A stretch of DNA of 64,000 nt, from NCBI GenBank assembly GCA_907164885.2, contig OU015490.1, forward strand, positions 233,747,332 through 233,811,331. Reading direction: 5' to 3'. Of the stretch, positions 20,851 through 32,331 are shown piece by piece. The position numbers were made by a program, and so were the translations under genes. The DNA comes from Dolomedes plantarius. Taxonomy: Eukaryota > Arthropoda > Arachnida > Araneae > Dolomedidae. The notes beneath the pieces are model-generated. The model searched no databases. It saw nothing but the letters and a program-made list of their open reading frames with translations, and had not been told where the DNA came from. Each line of letters begins with the position of its first letter. The first letter of the stretch is position 1.

Positions 20851-21123
20851 CCGAAAGCAACCAATTTTTTATCATTTGTGTCTGCACAATCAGAGAGTAA
20901 AATTTAATCACCCCCCCCCCCCCCCCCCCCACGACTTACGGAAGTAACATTAATGTTAGAGGTTACTAAACCAGTTTTAAAAAATGGATGTTCTAAAACA
21001 TCGATGTTTAAAAACATCGATGGTTTTTGGGCGATGTTTTATTAGCATCGATGTTTTAATATTGAATATCGATGTTTCAAAACATCGATGTTTTGTTATT
21101 GATGTCGCATCACTAAGGCATAG

Positions 21124-22404
21124 GTGTTTCTTTCGACGGATGGGGGGAGCAGAGTAAACGGTAAATTTGTTCTTCGAAGTCAAATATTTTGACTACTACT
21201 CCCAACCCCCAACCACCTAGTGAATAGGCGATTATCTTTTCTACTTTGAGTTATATTACTTTCTGTGATATGAAGTAGAAAGAAAAATGTGATATACAAA
21301 TTCTTAACAATGCTGTATTTTTAAACATTTCTGATAAAGTTTATTTACAAACAAATATTAAAAAATTTACGGATTAGGGATCAATTAGAATCGAAAAGAC
21401 AAGTTTAAGCACAGAAGTTTAAAAAATTTTAACTCGCCGAATGTATAGGTGTGAGTTCCCACGAAAAGAGAACCTGCGAATTTAAAACGTTTTTACGTTA
21501 ACTTGACGAACGGTCAGGATTAACCTAGCCTTCTTTTTTCGACGGGAAGTATGCATGAGAGAAATTTTGCTTTGGGCCTTAAATGGTAGTTAACACGAAA
21601 AATAATTTTCATTTCCTTCCCTACTCGTCAAGTAGTATTTCTTTTCTGAAAATTAAATGGCTTCAACGTAGAACAGAGCAAGTGCTGCCATCTTTTGACA
21701 AATATGTGAAAGAAAACTGAAAGGGTAAATTATCAGCAGAACATTCCAGTAAAGTTGTATTACAAATGAATCTTTATGCAACTAAAATGATTATATTGTA
21801 AATGAATTGTATAATTTACAATATTTGATGGCAAAAAAATGGGGAACCATACCGTTTTGCAAACGCAATTGTTATTAAAAGGGAAATACAGTTGTTCATA
21901 ATTAGAACAACAAGAGTGTCTTTAATTTCTTCCCCAAAATTGTCATTAGCAATGCTGCTATCGAAATCAGAATGTTTTGTTTTGTATTTGCACATATCAA
22001 AGAAAATTTCTGACTGTGAAAAAGAGCACAATTAATATTTACATAACTTACATAGGTAGACTTTTTTATTTTTTGTTTTAACTATACTTCATTTAAAACA
22101 GTACTCTTCATGGAAGTTTAACGGAAAAATTAAAACTATTCAAGGAAGACAAGCGAAAATTTTCCCTTAACTTGTACAAACAAAGATATTAAAAATAAAC
22201 TTCTTCAACTGAAATAATCAAAAACGTTTCTTTATATCATTGATTTCACTGCATATAAACTGAAATTAAATAAAGTTCTACAACATTTTGATTGAAAAAT
22301 AATTTTTATTTCAAAGGAATACATCCTCCAACGTCAAAGATCTTTAAAAGCGTAGGATCAAATTAAATTTATTTGTTATTTTTTACAACACACAATGATC
22401 GCAG
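21124..22404. other. AT-rich intergenic or intronic DNA
   Basis: No domain or repeat structure recognised apart from a GTGCTGCCATCTTTTGACA segment at about 21690 that resembles the interior of the piggyBac-like MITEs. The minus-strand frame 21816-22031 has no family signature. Confidence 0.6.
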
Positions 22405-22570
22405 GCGTAAAGGTGAAATTGTGGGAGGGCCAAACACAATAAAACGCTCAGTAAAATCTCCTCTAAATGGTTTCAAGTCCAATCATCCAAATTATGAAGA
22501 TTTAATGGACATAGATTTCAAATTTCATTCTCTTTGCATTATTGAACCGACTTTAGACCTCAAATCCAAG
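22405..22570 (+). CDS. Candidate host exon, unknown protein
   Basis: An open frame is bounded by GATCGCAG before and GTATGC after. From 22406 it reads RKGEIVGGPNTIKRSVKSPL, NGFKSNHPNYEDLMDIDFKF and HSLCIIEPTLDLKSK: 55 codons, one leading base, ending in phase 0. Composition is protein-like and unlike the surrounding AT-rich frames, with charged and Pro/Gly residues. I do not recognise the family. It could be an exon of a gene downstream of the kinase or an old coding relic. Confidence 0.35.
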
Positions 22571-22728
22571 GTATGCCTACGTCTGATGTGAAACATATAG
22601 CCTAGAATTGCTTAATATATATATAGACAAAATTGACCAACCAAATATAGCTTAGCCTTTACTTTACTTTTTAGGTTGGCATAAAGTGCCAAGTTTTTGT
22701 GCCAAAGCACATACTTTACCCAAAGAAT

Positions 22729-22892
22729 TAGTGGCGCCCCCAGGGGAGGGGGGGCGGAAGGCAAGGGCCCCTGCCCCCCCATTGAAATAGAAATTGCATT
22801 ATGAATATTGATGTTGCATTATAAATATTTTTATCCATTCATCTCGCCCTCCCACCCCCCCCCCCCAAGGAAAAATCCTGGGTGCGCCACTG
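22729..22892. mobile_element. hAT-type MITE, copy 1 (164 bp)
   Basis: Exact 8-bp target duplication CAAAGAAT at 22721-22728 and 22893-22900. Ends (T/C)AGTGGCGCCCCCAGG and inverted CAGTGGCGCACCCAGG. The inside has G- and C-runs around CATTATAAATATTTTTATCC, as in the copy at 41704-41877. Non-coding. Confidence 0.88.
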
Positions 22893-22900
22893 CAAAGAAT

Positions 22901-23315
22901 ATAAGAGTATAACAACATTCGTTACTGCCGCATCAAATTTTCACAACCCACAAGAAATTCTTCTTTCAAACATCAAATGTCTATCATATAATTTTCTAAA
23001 TGAAGGCAATGGAACCAAGCTTCATATTTGTATGTTTAGCTGCAATGGACGAAGAAAATTTTGAGTAGTGAAAAGTAGAGATTTTTGTATAAAATTTGTT
23101 AATCACATAAAATTTGTGATAAACAAGTGTAGAAGTTAAGCGAGACATTTTTTTTTATTGTTATCACGTAAAGTAATTATATACCTGAAATCTACATAAA
23201 GTTAACTGGAGTGGTAAAATAGTCTGTCAAAATTTGCTTAGTTCTTTTTTTCTATTTTTTTTCTTAGCATTTTTCGAATTTTTAAATATATTTTGCTATT
23301 ACCCCCCCCCCCCCC

Positions 23316-23349
<34 letters not shown>

Positions 23350-25690
23350 CATTACGGTCGGGTGATATATTATTTTAAAAAAGTGAGAAAGTGAGTATTT
23401 AAAGAAAGTGGGAAAAAATTTTCGCACAGCTGTTCTTCACTGCGTTAAGCCAGTTGCTACTAGGCTGAGTGAACGGAGCCCTGAATTTCGTTCACGAAAA
23501 CGGCATTATTCTTACAAAAAGTCACTTTTCTTTTCAGTTAAGATTTAAGATTAACTAAATGAAAAATTCAAGCATTAATATCAGGAATAAGCCGATTATA
23601 TCTAAATTAAAATTTTCAAAAAAAATTCAACAACTTTTAGCTATCAATAATATATAATCCTGAGTTATAAAAGCCTTCTTACATGGACTTTCTGTTGATA
23701 TCCTGAAATAAGAACTTTTTTCATGTGTTATAAAACATCGCAGTAATGTACTTTGTGTTAAAAAAACATTCTTGATCCATCATAGGAACAATGAAATGTA
23801 ATTCAATCTAGAAGACATTCTGGTCCCATTTTTATAACAGGATTATAATTTTATTCTTTAATCCAAGACATAAAACAATAAAATTTAAACAGCATAAGTA
23901 ATGATTCCCCTTTCACTATATATTATTGTTTTAAAATTAAGATAACTATTAAAGTCCAAAAACTGATCTACTAGTTAAAGTAAATTACCCATATTTAAGC
24001 AAATATCTACTAATCCTTCAAGGGATTCATTTTTATTAATTTTGATTATAACTAGATGAAATTATTTTAACATTGGCCCATCATTTATTGTGTATTTTTT
24101 CCTAAACATATAATTCTTTTGAAATATTCTAAATGCGCATTCAATTTATTTTTAAGAAAAAATCGGCAACTGATAATAAACCACCTTAATAATAAATTAT
24201 GTATAATATAAATAATTATTAAATATATTAAATATATTGCCCCAAAAGCACTACATTTTAAGACCACACATTTCAACGATAGAGTCTGTTTTCTTTACTA
24301 TCTCTACCAATATAGGTAAAAAGAGTTATCTCTATGCCAAAATTATCAGTTTCCTATCAGCGGAATTTTCCTTAAAATTGCTTTTCAAGCAAGAATTTCT
24401 CCAAAATTGTGTAAATAATTATAAATTATTTATCTCTCAAAAAGTGTCATAGTAGTGATAAATGAGTAAATTTTAATGGGAAAATTTAATTTGGTTAAAA
24501 ATTTTGTGATCTATGACAAACAGAAAACAATTAACCAGTAGAAGAAACAATATCAAAATGTTTGATAAAACAATTGTTCAGTAGATATAAAACATACGAA
24601 ATTCACAATACAGAGTAGAAATTCAGTTGTTTTCATTTAATATTTTTGAAGCAAAACATTGCATTTAGGGGTAAAAATTCCCTAATTAAACATTAGGTAT
24701 TTTTATAATATCTTTATGTTAAAAGTAGGTACTGATTCTGATAAAAGTTTATCAAATATTTTATTTTATTTTCAAGCATGAAACATGAAGTCTAAGCATC
24801 TAATTTTACTTCCTCTATTAGGGAAATTTTGAGACCCTGATAAAAATTTATCAGAGTTTTTTAGTTTCAATTTATGTTAAACAAGGCTCTATTTTCAGGT
24901 TTGGGTCTGCGTAGCTCAAAATATCAGTCACCTAACTGTAAGCATTCTATCCCGTTACTAAGTTCAGCTCGATTCGCAGTATTTGGTACAAAATATTTTA
25001 GTGCTAATTATTATATAGTTGTATTATAGCTTTATCTATAAAAATAATTGTTCAGTGGATTCAGAACACATAAAAATTTTATAATACGGAGATGACCATA
25101 AATTCAGGAAATCAGTATTTTCAATTCATTATTTTTGAAGTAAAATGTTTATTATACTGTTACGGTAATCAGGTATTGGTTTTGTTAACAGTCAATTAAA
25201 TATTTTACTGTGAACAGTCCGTATGCGTAAAAAATAAAACGCTTAGGCCTAACAATGTATGGCTACTTTTAAACTAAAGTCTTCGCCACATTCCAAATTA
25301 GATTGTTATTTGAGTTACTAGACTGTTATGATAGCAAATATCTAAGAAAGGAACTTTATTACGATTAGTTTTTATTTAAGGTTATCTGACTACGTTGAAA
25401 TAGACATATTTATTTCCAATCACTTTTTAAACATCCTTTTTATACCAACGGAAAAATACTATTTGACAGATAATATTAAAAAAAAAGTGAGGATTTAATT
25501 AATGCTTTAAAACAAATCATATTATGAAAATAACTTATAGAGATAAAAAAAAATATTTTTTTCGGTATACATTTTTAAAAATTATCAGTTTTTAGTAAAA
25601 AGCTATTCAATATTGGATGTCCCAACCTCTAGTTCTCCTGTTATCAAAATATGAATAAATACAATTTTTTTCAAGAATGCAAATGAACTG
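22901..25690. other. AT-rich DNA without recognised genes
   Basis: Features seen: a C15/A31 homopolymer block at about 23304-23347, and a weak direct repeat, 24565-24660 versus 25033-25145 (ATAAAA..AATTGTTCAGT, TTTTGAAG(C/T)AAAA). The open frames 22882-23064, 24085-24276 and 24237-24452 show no domain signature. Confidence 0.6.
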
Positions 25691-25693
25691 AAA

Positions 25694-25696
<3 letters not shown>

Positions 25697-25753
<57 letters not shown>
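25697..25753. repeat. Compound microsatellite (CA)n(TA)n
   Basis: About 20 CA units directly followed by about 9 TA units, ending in ATCAATATG. Simple repeat without adjacent transposon ends. Confidence 0.95.
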
Positions 25754-27671
25754 CAATATGAGAGGAATTTCTACCTACCTAATTTTTTCATGCTGTATTC
25801 CATCTTCCAATCCTGTCATAAGAAACAAGATTATAATTTAACTTTTTATATATTTTTTTATTCGCATTTTGCTAGGCTTTTCCTAGAAGTTCTCAATGTG
25901 TATCATTTTAGAGGATATTTTTCTTTATAAAGATGCTTTATTCTATTAGTGCTAGTTTTATCCAGACGCCTACTCCCTCTTTTTATGGCTTTCATCATAC
26001 CATCTAAGCACCTTATTTTGCAGCCCCCGTCTCAAATTACGGATTACTAGGGATTTAAATTTATGATAGGATTGGTTTCTTAAACTTCAAATTTCCTCGG
26101 TATATTGTTTTTCGAAAGAAGCGTAGTCCATTCAAGCTAAAAAATAAAATGTAAATAAGTTTGCTTGACCTAAAGGATTACACTGTTTTTGATGGGCCTT
26201 TTTTTTCTTGTCTTTAACAGAACACAGTGGACAAATGGGCAAGATGTGTGTATTATTTCTTGGAATGTATTCATTTGAAAGATCAGTTATTGCTTGGCAT
26301 ATCATGACGGATCTCTCATTTCGAGATGGTGTATTTTTAGTTGCACTTAAAGAGGGTTTTACTGCTTAGACATAAGTTTTAAACAAATGTGTTAATTTTG
26401 CCGAGTACTAACCTTTTATATAAAGTGGATTTAATTTATATGAAGCCTTAAGAACAATGTCTAGATACAGAAATTGTATGTAAACTAAAATTTAACAAAA
26501 AAAGAATTGTCAGTTTTTGCATCGCATAAAACTGACCAAAGTGACATCACAAAGTTATTAATAATGTTGTAAAACCTGCATTTTATTAGTCTACAAAATC
26601 AAATAAGTATTAAGTTTTCTTTAAGGAATTCAAACATACAAAAATACTAAAAGTGTACGCTTTAGTATGATTACATTTCGATATGAAATAAGAATTTTCC
26701 AGTTTGGTCATTAAAGTTTTTCTACTATCTCGGATACATATGGCTTAACCCTTTAAGCATACATACTTTATATTCTTGCGTTACGTTTATAATTTTTTTA
26801 AAATATAATATATCGGTAAAGATAAAATATTTTTATAGTGAAAATATAAGGCAATTTTAAAAAAGTTCTGGTTGACTGAAACAATTTTTTTTATTAACTT
26901 TTATTTTATCATTATGTTAATACTCTCCCGTTTTCTATGGGCTACTTTTCTAGCTATGAAAAAGATTGTAATCTTTGACAGGTAAACACTCCAAGTCTCA
27001 AATTCAACAATGCCTTATCAATATTACCATCGTCCCTATTACCAAGGAATCCATTGCATGGACTTAGGAAATCAAATAATTTTTCGTATGCTTAGTATGG
27101 GCATATAATCTAAGGATCCGAGACGAGAAATGTTTTACCTTGTTTCCTTGAAAAAAGGGATTAGTTTAAAGCATCGTAGTTCCTTCAAACTAATCCATTT
27201 TTAGTTTGAAAGTACAAATAGTTCAAGTCTGTTTAAATGGTTGTCTGTTTTTAAAGCAAAAAAAAAGCCTTTTGGGGTTACTATTTTGCAAGGTTTGAAA
27301 CATGTCAGGACATTTGTTCTGTAATGAGCAATCTGTTCGTTTTTTTCCAGAGGAGTGCCAAAGAAGTTTAACTGACACTTCTCAATGATTCAAAGTCCGC
27401 TCAATTGGACTTAAAAATATATTTAAAAATAAGATTGTAGATACCCGATAAAATTCGAAAATATAAAAAAGTTGGAGTTGATCCTTAATGCAAAGTGTTT
27501 AACTTAATCTCTAGATAAATTATAGTGACATTATTTGTAAAAATAGAGAATTCTGCTCGAAATCTCTTACCACTACAAATGGAGTGCATAACAGACATAG
27601 ATCGAAATTTCTCCGTTTAATTTACTCTTACATTCAATCTTTCCCCATTTTATATAAAATCCTAATTACGT
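25754..27671. other. AT-rich DNA without recognised genes
   Basis: No exon with convincing splice sites, no repeat boundary and no RNA gene recognised on either strand. Confidence 0.55.
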
Positions 27672-27764
27672 TGAACAATGATTCTCAACTTTTTTTCATC
27701 ATGGTACACTTTTAATAATTTAAAAATTTGGCGGCACACTAACAATAAGATAAATTTAAAAGAG

Positions 27765-28425
27765 GGTGCGATGGCCCAGTTGGCAAGGATAGTGGGCCAG
27801 TAATCTAAACGTCTCTGGTTCGATGCCCGTCGCTGCAAATCCATCGACGTGTACACTAATGGCGGCTGGTGCCCGTAAAATCTGTCGGGGCTGCAATGTC
27901 CTACAAGTTCTCAAATTTACCTCTGCAGGTGCGGGGTCAAGTGTTCCGGTCTTGTCACTTGACTCGGTTCTAAATTACGGGACTGGTTTGTAGTAGGTAA
28001 TGCAGGCCACCTGTTGGTGCCCCCTTAACCCTTTCAGGGGTAACAACCTTCATCATTTGCACGGTACAGGTTTTTTCCCGATTTTTTTTAACCTAAAGCA
28101 TCTTAAAAATTTTTCCAATTAATGGTTGCAAAATGTTTTTACTTCTTTTAACTGATAACAGATGGCAGTGCTAATCATCTTTTTCTCATTTAACTAGAAT
28201 ACACTGAATGCAAGTGAAAAGAAGACTAGATTTAGGCATTTGCACTGTGTAATCGGCGCCCCTCAAAAGGGTAAATGAATGGCCAGCAGTCTTGCGGTGT
28301 GAGTTAGGGAGGCCGTCAGAATTCGATGTTGACCACTACTGGTCTGGTGTCTTCAAGGCGTTGTCTGCCCGGTAATTCACATTCGGGCGAATGTCTAGCG
28401 ACAAGTGCCTCCGCATTTGAAAAGA
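27765..28425 (+). repeat. SINE-B, plus copy interrupted by a MITE
   Basis: The tRNA-like head has an A-box-like TGGCCCAGTTGGCAAGG and a B-box-like GGTTCGATGCCC (about 27819-27830). Then come GTGTACACTAATGGCGGCTG, ACCTCTGCAGGTGCGGGG, ACTTGACTCGG and, after the MITE, GCGAATGTCTAGCGACAAG and an A-rich tail at 28421-28436. It is the best copy for defining the family together with 6190-6530. Confidence 0.8.
28029..28271 (+). mobile_element. piggyBac-like MITE, copy 2
   Basis: Begins CCCTTTCAGGGG after TTAA (28025-28028) and ends CCCCTCAAAAGGG before TAAA. Interior blocks GCACGGTACAGG, TTAACCTAAAG and AACAGATGGCAGTGCTA are shared in reverse with 17477-17704. It interrupts the SINE: CCCGG-type SINE sequence resumes after 28272. 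Confidence 0.6.
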
Positions 28426-28627
28426 AAAAAAAAATAAAGAATTTTACTTGGATAATTGATTGATGTACCTATAATATATTTTGTAAAAATAGCGTGCGAA
28501 ATAATTTTCATTGAAATATAAAATGAAATTTCATTACAAAGTAAACAAAATGTTTATTTAACTTCAAATTACATTTAATGCGAAATTTGAGCTTGCTGTA
28601 TTTTGATAACTTCATTTATATTTGGGA

Positions 28628-29107
28628 CTAGCTGCCCGTCCCGACTTTGTCCGGGTTGAACAAAATATTATACCAATAAATTTCCAGTTGATAGCCAATA
28701 AATTGTAAATCTTTTTTTACCTTAATAATAACCTAAATAATACCTTAAATTAATTTTATGTTAGTTAATAATTAAAATAAATCTTTTAAAAGAAAAAGGC
28801 ATGCCGGAGAACGGCTAGGTTTGAACCGATAGCGTCAGAACAGAAGCCCACCGCGATAGCACCACGAAAATGTTCGTTGAAATCTTCGGAACAAAAAGCG
28901 GTAGAAGACAGTAGCGGAAACAATGGAAATTGTTAGGATTAAGCCCCTAACTTTATTTCTACTGATCATATATACATAATATATAGCCTATGTCCATCTG
29001 GAATAATGTACCTTTCAAACAGTGAAAGAATTTTTCAAATAGGTACAGTGGTTCTGAAGATTACCCTCCACGTACAAAATCGCTCTCTCTTTATATATAA
29101 GTATAGA
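28628..29107 (-). mobile_element. Short Helitron with an internal tRNA-like segment
   Basis: On the minus strand it starts TC after A (29107) and ends CTAG before T (28628-28631), preceded by the hairpin CCCGGACAAAGTCGGGACGG. 480 bp, no ORF. Inside, on the minus strand, GTGGTGCTATCGCGGTGGG and GGTTCAAACCTAG resemble pol III A and B boxes, so a tRNA or SINE piece has been captured. Confidence 0.65.
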
Positions 29108-29424
29108 TTAAGAATTGATAATGCTACTCTCATTTCGTGATCCTGATTTAAAAATCCAGAACTGTAATAGTCATGCGCATTGGTTCAGCCAGTCCCTGCT
29201 AGAAAGGTAGAACTGATTGAACTACTTGGCTGACGTCGGTTTTGTATGGGTATTTGCGGTGGCGGCACACTAAAGTGTCGTGGCACAGTGGTGTAGAACG
29301 AGGTATATTCTGATTAATATGCTCTGTTGAAAATGAAAGAAATGCAATGCACTGTTATTTTAACCTTCAATTTTTTTTCTGTATGTTTCTATTGGGTTAT
29401 TTGCAAAGATAAGTAGCAGAGTTG

Positions 29425-29655
29425 TAACATCAAGCTTTATTTACAGCAGCAACTGTATACATTAAGTAAAATATTCAAAACGAGGAGCCTCTACAGGACT
29501 GGCCCATCTTGTAAAGAATCTGCAAGTCAGAGAGAAAAGAGGCGAAGTGAAGACATTAGTCCTCGAACCTTTGCGGCGGCTGAGCTCTTTCGCAGTCTTT
29601 GGCGAAAAACGGAGAATGAGCATTGAATATCCCAACAGTTTCATCAATTGGATAT
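29425..29655 (-). repeat. LTR-like fragment (minus strand)
   Basis: GC content is above the surroundings. On the minus strand AATAAAGCTTGATGTTACAA near 29430-29450 looks like the poly(A)-signal/R-U5 end of an LTR. The open frame 29462-29647 has no recognised domain. Uncertain; no second LTR is found. Confidence 0.35.
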
Positions 29656-30338
29656 TTAAGTAATCAAAGAACTAGCTTGTCGTTCAAAGATCTAAAATTA
29701 TGATGAATAATTTTCATGATAGAAACAAGAATATTAATGTTGTTGTCGAAGTAAAGACAATACCTCAATAATTAAGGAATTTTATAAAATTGTACTTAAG
29801 CACAGAGCTGGTCTCATAGGTAAGGCGTCGAGGTTAACAACCTCAGGCGCCAAAAGGAGACAGTACAAAAAACATAAATTTTAAAGAATAACGAAAAAAA
29901 TATAAATAGTTTAATCTGACGTCTGACGAAATTCGAAAAAATGCACAAACATGAGAGAATATTTAGACTTTTTTTATAAATTGCTGAGTCTCAGAACATG
30001 AGAAATTTTCAATGCATATTTCCAAACGTTGTTTGACTTCAAAGAATGCTGTTAAATCTACCTATGACTGTAGCAGCAGCTGAGCGCCGTTTCTCTACAC
30101 TGAAAATTTTAGCGAATTATCTACGAACATCCATAACCCAAGAGTGGTAAACTGATGTAGCAGTCATTTCTATAACAGTTAAATATAGACATGCAATCGA
30201 AAAGTTTGCTGCCGTAAAAGCTCAAAGAATGATCGAGTCATTATTTTTATTACATAACAAATTATATTTTAGCGAATAATCTACGAACAACCAGAACCAA
30301 GAGTGGTTTAATGATGTAGCAATCATTTTTACAACAGT

Positions 30339-30341
<3 letters not shown>

Positions 30342-30410
<69 letters not shown>
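30342..30410. repeat. (TA)n abutting Tigger copy 1
   Basis: Sixty-nine bases of pure TA directly before the CAGTGG terminus at 30411. The paralogous unoccupied site at about 30180-30200 has only ATATA. Confidence 0.95.
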
Positions 30411-30413
<3 letters not shown>

Positions 30414-31905
30414 TGGAAGTTCGTTAATTCGAACTCGGTTAATTCGAACTTTCGGTTAATTCGAACTAATCCAAAGGCCCCAAAAAACTTGCATTGGAGT
30501 TAATGTTAAAAATATCTCATTAATTCGAACTAAATTTTTATCACTTCGGTTAATTCGAACTAAAAATTTGACAAAAAAAATTCTTTTTCCTCGTTTAATA
30601 GAGAAAATACACACTGTATTTAATATTTTGTGTGTCAAAATTTCTTTTCTGTGTAAAGAGGCCCATGCCTGCATTCCTAGACTATTGCATGTCCGCTAAA
30701 CGTTAGTAGCTATTGTCCTTCTTATTAGTTCTAAACGGAAAAAGCAATTTTCCTTTATTCGGATCGATTTTCTTAGAATTTCAGAAAAACTAGTCTTTAC
30801 TATAGATTCTAGGGAGCTGCGTCAGGTATAACTGCAGTGCAGACAAGTTAATGTGGTCTAGTTTTTCTTCCTCATTGTGTGGTGTGAACGTGTAAAAAAT
30901 CAGGATGTCTACACGTGGAAAGTACAAAACCCTAACTTTGAAGACAAAGGTAGAAATTTTAAAGAAAGTAGAGAATGGCGAATGTAAAACAAAGTTAGAA
31001 GCTGACTACAGAATTAAAAAAAATGCCTTGTCAACTAATTTGAAAAACAAGGAGTCAAGGAGGAAAGAAACGCATGCTAGAGGAAGGAAACGCATGGGAA
31101 ATGCGTCCCAAGAAGTTCTAGACAAAGCTCTACTGCTATGGTTCCAGGATGTTAGATCTCGAAATTTTCCGATAAATGGACCCCTATTATCGGAAAAGAA
31201 TATTAATGTTGTTGCCCTATTCTAATATTCTTGCCCTATTTATCGTCCCTCCGATAAATGGACCTGACGAAGGCTGATGAATAGGCAATTCGAATGGGTA
31301 TTGAAGATTTTAAATGCAGTGATGGATGGCTTTCTCGATTTAAGTCAAGGCACAATATTTCTTATCAAACTGTATGTGGCCAAAGCTCTGATGTAATCGA
31401 AGACGTATGCACTAATTTCGGTAGGAAACTGCCAAGGATTTTCTCTACTTACCTGCCGAAAGATATTTCTAATGCGGCCATAATGGTCAAAGCCATAATG
31501 AACTCTATTAAAACTCTGAAAGCATTTATTTAGATGGAACCTTCCTCTGAAAATGAATTGAAATGTTCACTTCAAATCGAGAAACTGAATGAACAGTGTT
31601 GGCATCATAAACAGAACTAAACGTCCATTTTACAGTTTTTCCCCAAAGTGTAATTCATATTTTTAATTAAAGTTTACTTTATACTGCATATCTTCTGCTT
31701 CATTTTATGATTAATGTAAGTCTGTATTGCTTTTTAATATGTTTAACTTTAGATAATATAGTATAATATATTTTCTGGGGTTATACATACTAGGAGAGTT
31801 TCTTCTTCAGTGATACACATTCAAAGTTATATATTTTCTCTTAACATCGGATAATTCGAACTTTTTTCTGAGAACCTTCGAGTTCGAATTAACGAGCATC
31901 CACTG
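30411..31905 (+). mobile_element. Tigger/pogo derivative lacking the DDE core, copy 1
   Basis: Ends CAGTGGAAGTTCGTTAATTC and inverted CAGTGGATGCTCGTTAATTC, with GTTAATTCGAACT repeated four times near the left end. Flanked by TA within TA runs. Encodes the N-terminal DNA-binding half of a pogo-type transposase and a C-terminal stub; see the pseudogene entry. Same internal deletion as 57795-59226. Confidence 0.88.
30905..31640 (+). pseudogene. Tigger transposase derivative: CENP-B-type DNA-binding region, DDE deleted
   Basis: MSTRGKYKTLTLKTKVEILK begins a CENP-B N-terminal helix-turn-helix; GRKRMGNASQEVLDKALLLW to GIEDFKCSDGWLSRFKSRHN is the second (Tc5-type) DNA-binding domain. The frame is broken near 31200 by a local duplication of CCGATAAATGGACC. 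At 31455-31500 the sequence goes directly from YLPKDISNA to AIMNSIKTLKAFI, where an autonomous Tigger would have about 200 residues of DDE catalytic core starting NADE. It ends with a C-terminal tail (MEPSSENELKCS). Confidence 0.8.
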
Positions 31906-32331
31906 TATATATATATATGTGCAGTCGAGAAATTTTGATGCCATAAAGGGTCAAAGAATGATTGAGACATTATAGTCATTACATAACAAATTATATTCAA
32001 ATTTGTTTACTTTTTCTATTTTTTTAAACTCTGTAATATTTAATTTTTTTTTCATTTTTAAATGAATAAAAATTTTAAAATTAAATACATATATTCCCCA
32101 AAATGTCCTTTATTCTATTAAGTAGACGATTTCAAATACAGATAAGTTCCTTACAGAGTCTGTCTAAAAATTTGAAATGCCGCAGTTTTTAAAACTTACT
32201 TCATGCACCACAATGCATTGCCCTGGCTCTGCCTAAGACGCGAACATCCTTAGATTCTTAAGGGGTCAAGGGGCCGTCAACCTCAATTTTTTTTTTTCAG
32301 TTTTTAACTTTATATACAGAACTAGCTGAAA

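Larger units (their letters stand above)
20303..21115 (+). mobile_element. hAT derivative carrying only a BED-finger ORF, copy 2
   Basis: Same family as 18735-19577 in the opposite orientation. Ends TAGGGACAAACATCGATG and inverted TAGTGATGCGACATCAAT; flanking 8-mers CGGCATAG (20295) and AGGCATAG (21116) match at 7 of 8. ACATCGATGTT palindromes crowd both ends. A C21 tract lies at about 20909-20930. It has the same internal layout as copy 1: CCAAT boxes, TATA box, BED ORF, no catalytic core. Confidence 0.85.
27672..29292. mobile_element. hAT relic with nested SINE and Helitron
   Basis: Left end ACAATGATTCTCAACTTTTT then GGTACAC and GGCGGCACACTAA at 27731-27743; right end GGCGGCACACTAAAGTGTCG then GTGGCACAGTGGT at 29266-29292. 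These are the termini of the widespread Charlie-like hAT type (CAGTGGTTCTCAACC). Its interior is now occupied by SINE-B (27765-28425) and a Helitron (28628-29107). Strongly decayed. Confidence 0.5.
30060..32015 (+). pseudogene. hAT transposase dimerisation-domain relic, tandemly duplicated and split
   Basis: From about 30065 the frame reads AAAERRFSTLKILANYLRTS and AVISI, the C-terminal dimerisation motif of hAT transposases. The unit of about 163 bp (ATTTTAGCGAAT.ATCTACGAAC to AACAAATTATATT) is present twice: once intact at 30105-30268, and again from 30268 with its second half pushed to 31906-32010 by the Tigger insertion. A GGCGCCAAAAGG segment at about 29848 may belong to the same hAT relic. 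Confidence 0.65.

Noticed and set aside
25697..25753. CRISPR-like or regulatory periodic array
   Set aside because: It is a plain (CA)n(TA)n microsatellite; there is no repeat-spacer structure anywhere in the window.
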